64,000 nucleotides of DNA, from assembly GCF_004296335.1 (NCBI RefSeq), contig NZ_SGIU01000001.1:783290-847289 (forward strand). Reading direction: 5' to 3'. The position numbers and the translations under genes were made by a program. Positions 60,906 through 64,000 of this stretch are shown here, in pieces; the stretch's first letter is position 1; each line of letters begins with the position of its first letter. Source of the stretch: Flagellimonas allohymeniacidonis (lineage in GTDB: Bacteria; Bacteroidota; Bacteroidia; Flavobacteriales; Flavobacteriaceae). Under the pieces are notes generated by a model that saw only the letters and a list, made by a program, of their open reading frames with translations, had not been told where the DNA came from and searched no databases.

Positions 60906-63767
60906 ATGATTAACTACGAAGAGCACATTGAGGTACGGGGAGCACGGGTTCATAACTTGAAAAATATAGATGTCACCATCCCCAGAGAAAAGCTTGTGGT
61001 CATCACTGGACTTTCAGGAAGTGGAAAATCTTCCTTGGCGTTTGACACCATTTATGCGGAGGGTCAACGTCGCTATATTGAAACGTTTTCTGCCTACGCC
61101 CGTCAGTTTTTAGGGGGTCTTGAGCGACCCGATGTTGACAAAATCGATGGGCTGTCACCGGTTATTGCCATTGAGCAGAAGACCACTTCCAAGTCACCTC
61201 GTTCCACCGTGGGAACCATTACCGAAGTGTACGATTTTCTTCGTTTACTTTTTGCCAGGGCAGGAGATGCTTATAGTTATAACACCGGAGAAAAAATGGT
61301 CAGCTATAGCGATGAACAAATCAAGGATTTGATCATCGATGCTTATCGTGATAAGAAAATCAACATTCTCTCACCTGTCGTAAAATCGCGCAAGGGCCAT
61401 TATCGGGAACTTTTTGAGCAAATATCCAAACAAGGTTTTGTGAAGGTTCGAGTGGATGGTGAAATTGTGGATATCGTTCAAGGAATGAAGGTGGACCGTT
61501 ACAAGACCCACGATATCGAAATCGTAATAGATCGGTTGAAGGTTGTGGAAAGTGAAGACTTCCATAAACGGTTATCCGAAACCATCAATACAGCCATGTA
61601 TAGCGGAAATAATGTGCTCATGGCCTTGGAAGAAGGAGAAAAAGAGCCGAGATATTTTAGTAGGGACCTTATGTGTCCATCTACGGGGATCTCCTATCCC
61701 ACTCCTGAGCCCAACACTTTTTCCTTTAATTCCCCAAAAGGTATGTGTCCTACTTGCAATGGCCTTGGGCATGTACATGAGGTAAATGAGCAAAAGATTT
61801 TTCCGAATAAAAAACTATCCATAAAGTCTGGCGGTATAGCACCCTTGGGGGAATACAAGAAATCCTGGGCCTTCAAGCAATTGGAAACCATCGCGCAACG
61901 CTACAATTTTGAATTGTCTGACCCTCTTGAAAAAATCCCAGCTGAAGCCATGGAAATCATCCTTAATGGTGGAAAGGACAGTTTTGAGGTAGATTCAAAG
62001 ACCCTGGGTGTAAAAAGAAGTTACAAAATCGATTACGAAGGTATTTCCAACTTCATAAAAACCCAGTTTGAAGAAGCTAATTCCACTTCCATAAAACGTT
62101 GGGCCAAAGATTATATGGACAAAGTTTCCTGCCCCAGTTGCAAAGGAGCCCGGTTACGGAAAGAATCCCTGTATTTCAAAATTGGAGAAAAAAACATCGC
62201 AGAGCTTGCCCATTTAGATATTGCTGAACTTGCAGACCTTTTCCAAAATCTTGAAAATACCCTTGAAGGGAACCAGAAGAGAATTGCTGAAGAAATCATT
62301 AAGGAAATAAGGACCCGAATTCAATTCTTACTGGATGTGGGGCTTGATTATTTGTCCTTAAATCGAAGTTCAAAGTCGTTATCAGGTGGGGAAGCACAAC
62401 GTATTAGGCTAGCTACGCAAATCGGTTCCCAGCTGGTAGGGGTACTTTACATCTTGGATGAACCCAGTATAGGCTTGCACCAACGGGATAACGCAAGGCT
62501 TATTAACTCCTTGGTTTCGTTAAGGGACATCGGGAATTCTGTAATTGTTGTTGAGCACGACAAGGACATGATTGAACATGCGGACCATGTAATCGATATT
62601 GGTCCCCATGCCGGTCGCCATGGAGGTGAGATCATCTCTGAGGGAAAACCCAAAGACCTGAGTAGTCATGATACCCTAACGGCGCAATACCTTTCGGGCG
62701 AATTGGAAATCCCAGTTCCGATGAATCGCAGAAAGGGTACAGGTAAGAAAATTGTGCTAACGGGCTGTACCGGAAACAATTTGAAGAACGTTTCCGTGGA
62801 GTTTCCTTTAGGAAAACTCGTAGGAGTAACAGGTGTTTCCGGTAGTGGTAAATCTACCTTGATCAACGAAACGCTCTACCCTATTATGAACGCCCATTAT
62901 TTTAATGGGGTGAAAAAGCCAATGCCCTATAAAAAAATTACAGGGCTACAACATATTGACAAGGTCATTGATATCAACCAATCTCCCATAGGGCGAACTC
63001 CAAGATCTAATCCAGCTACATACACCGGAGTATTCAGTGAAATTCGTTCGCTTTTTGCCAAAACCACCGAAGCCACCATTCGGGGGTACAAACCTGGCCG
63101 TTTTAGTTTTAACGTCACCGGAGGTCGATGTGAGACTTGTCAAGGTGGCGGTTTAAAGGTGATTGAAATGAATTTTTTGCCAGATGTCTATGTGGAATGT
63201 GAAACCTGCAATGGCAAACGTTTTAATCGAGAGACCCTAGAAATAAGGTACAAGGGAAAATCGATAGCCGATATTTTGGAGATGACCATTAACGAAGCGG
63301 TTGACTTTTTTGAGAACATTCCGAAAATACATCGCAAGCTTAAGACAATAAAAGACGTTGGTTTGGGTTATATTTCATTAGGGCAGCAGTCCACTACCCT
63401 ATCTGGTGGCGAAGCGCAACGCGTTAAGTTGGCAACCGAACTATCCAAGCGCGACACCGGAAACACATTTTATATCCTCGACGAACCTACTACCGGACTC
63501 CATTTTGAAGATATTCGTGTACTAATGGAAGTTTTGAACCAGCTGGTGGACAAAGGAAATACCATCTTGGTCATTGAACACAATATGGACGTTATTAAAA
63601 TGATGGATCACATCATAGATATTGGCTACGAAGGAGGCCGAGGGGGTGGCGCAATTGTTGCTGCCGGGACTCCAGAAGAAGTGGCAAAGGACAAAAAAAG
63701 CCATACGGCTCGATTCTTGAAGAAAGAACTTGAAAATACAAAGCAAAAAATAGCACGAGCTGTTTAA
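60906..63767 (+). CDS. uvrA: UvrABC excinuclease subunit A
   Basis: 953 residues from the ATG at 60906. DNA-damage recognition ATPase of nucleotide excision repair. Two ABC modules: Walker A GLSGSGKSS at residues 35-43 and GVSGSGKST near 645, each with an L-S-G-G-E-A-Q-R signature (near 495 and 837). Zinc-binding Cys pairs lie near 256/283 and in the C-P-S-C-K-G and C-E-T-C-N-G-K-R segments. Full family length. No LexA-type palindrome is evident before it. Confidence 0.97.
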   Translation: MINYEEHIEVRGARVHNLKNIDVTIPREKLVVITGLSGSGKSSLAFDTIYAEGQRRYIETFSAYARQFLGGLERPDVDKIDGLSPVIAIEQKTTSKSPRSTVGTITEVYDFLRLLFARAGDAYSYNTGEKMVSYSDEQIKDLIIDAYRDKKINILSPVVKSRKGHYRELFEQISKQGFVKVRVDGEIVDIVQGMKVDRYKTHDIEIVIDRLKVVESEDFHKRLSETINTAMYSGNNVLMALEEGEKEPRYFSRDLMCPSTGISYPTPEPNTFSFNSPKGMCPTCNGLGHVHEVNEQKIFPNKKLSIKSGGIAPLGEYKKSWAFKQLETIAQRYNFELSDPLEKIPAEAMEIILNGGKDSFEVDSKTLGVKRSYKIDYEGISNFIKTQFEEANSTSIKRWAKDYMDKVSCPSCKGARLRKESLYFKIGEKNIAELAHLDIAELADLFQNLENTLEGNQKRIAEEIIKEIRTRIQFLLDVGLDYLSLNRSSKSLSGGEAQRIRLATQIGSQLVGVLYILDEPSIGLHQRDNARLINSLVSLRDIGNSVIVVEHDKDMIEHADHVIDIGPHAGRHGGEIISEGKPKDLSSHDTLTAQYLSGELEIPVPMNRRKGTGKKIVLTGCTGNNLKNVSVEFPLGKLVGVTGVSGSGKSTLINETLYPIMNAHYFNGVKKPMPYKKITGLQHIDKVIDINQSPIGRTPRSNPATYTGVFSEIRSLFAKTTEATIRGYKPGRFSFNVTGGRCETCQGGGLKVIEMNFLPDVYVECETCNGKRFNRETLEIRYKGKSIADILEMTINEAVDFFENIPKIHRKLKTIKDVGLGYISLGQQSTTLSGGEAQRVKLATELSKRDTGNTFYILDEPTTGLHFEDIRVLMEVLNQLVDKGNTILVIEHNMDVIKMMDHIIDIGYEGGRGGGAIVAAGTPEEVAKDKKSHTARFLKKELENTKQKIARAV

Positions 63768-63778
63768 AACCGAATACT

Positions 63779-64000
63779 ATGCAAATGCGAAAGGAGCAAC
63801 ACACCAAAGGGTGGAACGAAATTAAGACCAACGACTCTTGGGCCATATTCAAAATAATGGGAGAGTTTGTGAATGGTTTTGAGAAAATGAGCGAAATAGG
63901 TCCTTGCGTATCTATTTTTGGGTCAGCACGAACCCGCCCTGGCGACCTGTACTATGACCTTGCCGTGGATGTAGCCAAAACGGTTTCAGAAGCAGGATAT
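63779..64000 (+). CDS. LOG-family protein (TIGR00730), 5' part
   Basis: The ATG is 11 bp after the uvrA stop and the frame is open to the window end (74 residues). V-S-I-F-G-S-A-R-T-R-P-G-D starts the Rossmann fold of LOG/lysine-decarboxylase-like nucleotide 5'-monophosphate phosphoribohydrolases. The P-G-G-x-G-T catalytic motif would lie beyond the window. Probably in an operon with uvrA. Confidence 0.87.
   Translation, partial: MQMRKEQHTKGWNEIKTNDSWAIFKIMGEFVNGFEKMSEIGPCVSIFGSARTRPGDLYYDLAVDVAKTVSEAGY

Overview
The window is ordinary chromosomal DNA of a marine-type Flavobacteriaceae bacterium (Bacteroidota), perhaps close to Muricauda/Allomuricauda. This rests on gene content and promoter style, not on a database search. 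Start regions lack clear Shine-Dalgarno sequences, several carry the Bacteroidota -7 box TAnnTTTG, lipoprotein signals are frequent, and a protein carries a CarboxypepD-regulatory-like domain plus a TonB plug. No rRNA, tRNA or CRISPR array was seen.

Layout. 1-4.9 kb: end of a DUF1611/DgcN-type gene, formate-tetrahydrofolate ligase, and a MutS2-like ATPase without an Smr domain. 4.9-9.6 kb: a lipoprotein of the cholesterol-dependent cytolysin superfamily, divergent from a TPR/membrane/LuxR-type regulator; the shared intergenic region holds repeated ATGGACA boxes, mostly 11 bp or multiples apart. 9.9-11.8 kb: DinB-like protein and a serine hydrolase. 11.8-12.3 kb: a possible 36-codon gene on the minus strand behind a strongly structured leader.

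12.29-27.35 kb is an accessory region of mostly single, AT-rich, same-strand genes separated by long palindromic spacers. Six genes are bracketed by their own private end signature: GTT-N7-ATW just before the gene and WAC-N7'-AAC (AAT once) after it, where the two N7 blocks of a unit are complementary in 6 or 7 of 7 positions. The spacers fall into two families, R1 (about 90-180 bp) and R2 (about 95-110 bp). The organisation resembles integron gene cassettes and attC sites, but no integrase lies in the window. Cargo includes a KAP-type P-loop NTPase, a cytoplasmic trypsin-like protease, small membrane proteins and lipoproteins. Toward the right end the array is decayed: a CrtI-like oxidoreductase and a cupin gene each have a single-base frameshift.

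27.4-64 kb is a normal chromosomal backbone. It holds an amidohydrolase, a DCC protein, a MuiA-like protein with an inserted CarboxypepD/TonB-plug module, and a minus-strand cluster aroC - symporter - GshB-like ATP-grasp - N-formylglutamate amidohydrolase - QEGLA carboxypeptidase. It continues with a two-part D-lactate-dehydrogenase-like flavoprotein, TlpA-type thioredoxin, rhomboid, lipid A-type acyltransferase, glmM, ACP phosphodiesterase, gamma-glutamyltransferase with an ATP-grasp partner, a probable DNA-damage regulon, nucleoside hydrolase, uvrA, and the start of a LOG-family gene. The regulon has a self-cleaving S24 repressor divergent from a radical-SAM/glycosylase/AlkD-like trio, with repeated operator-like sites between them.
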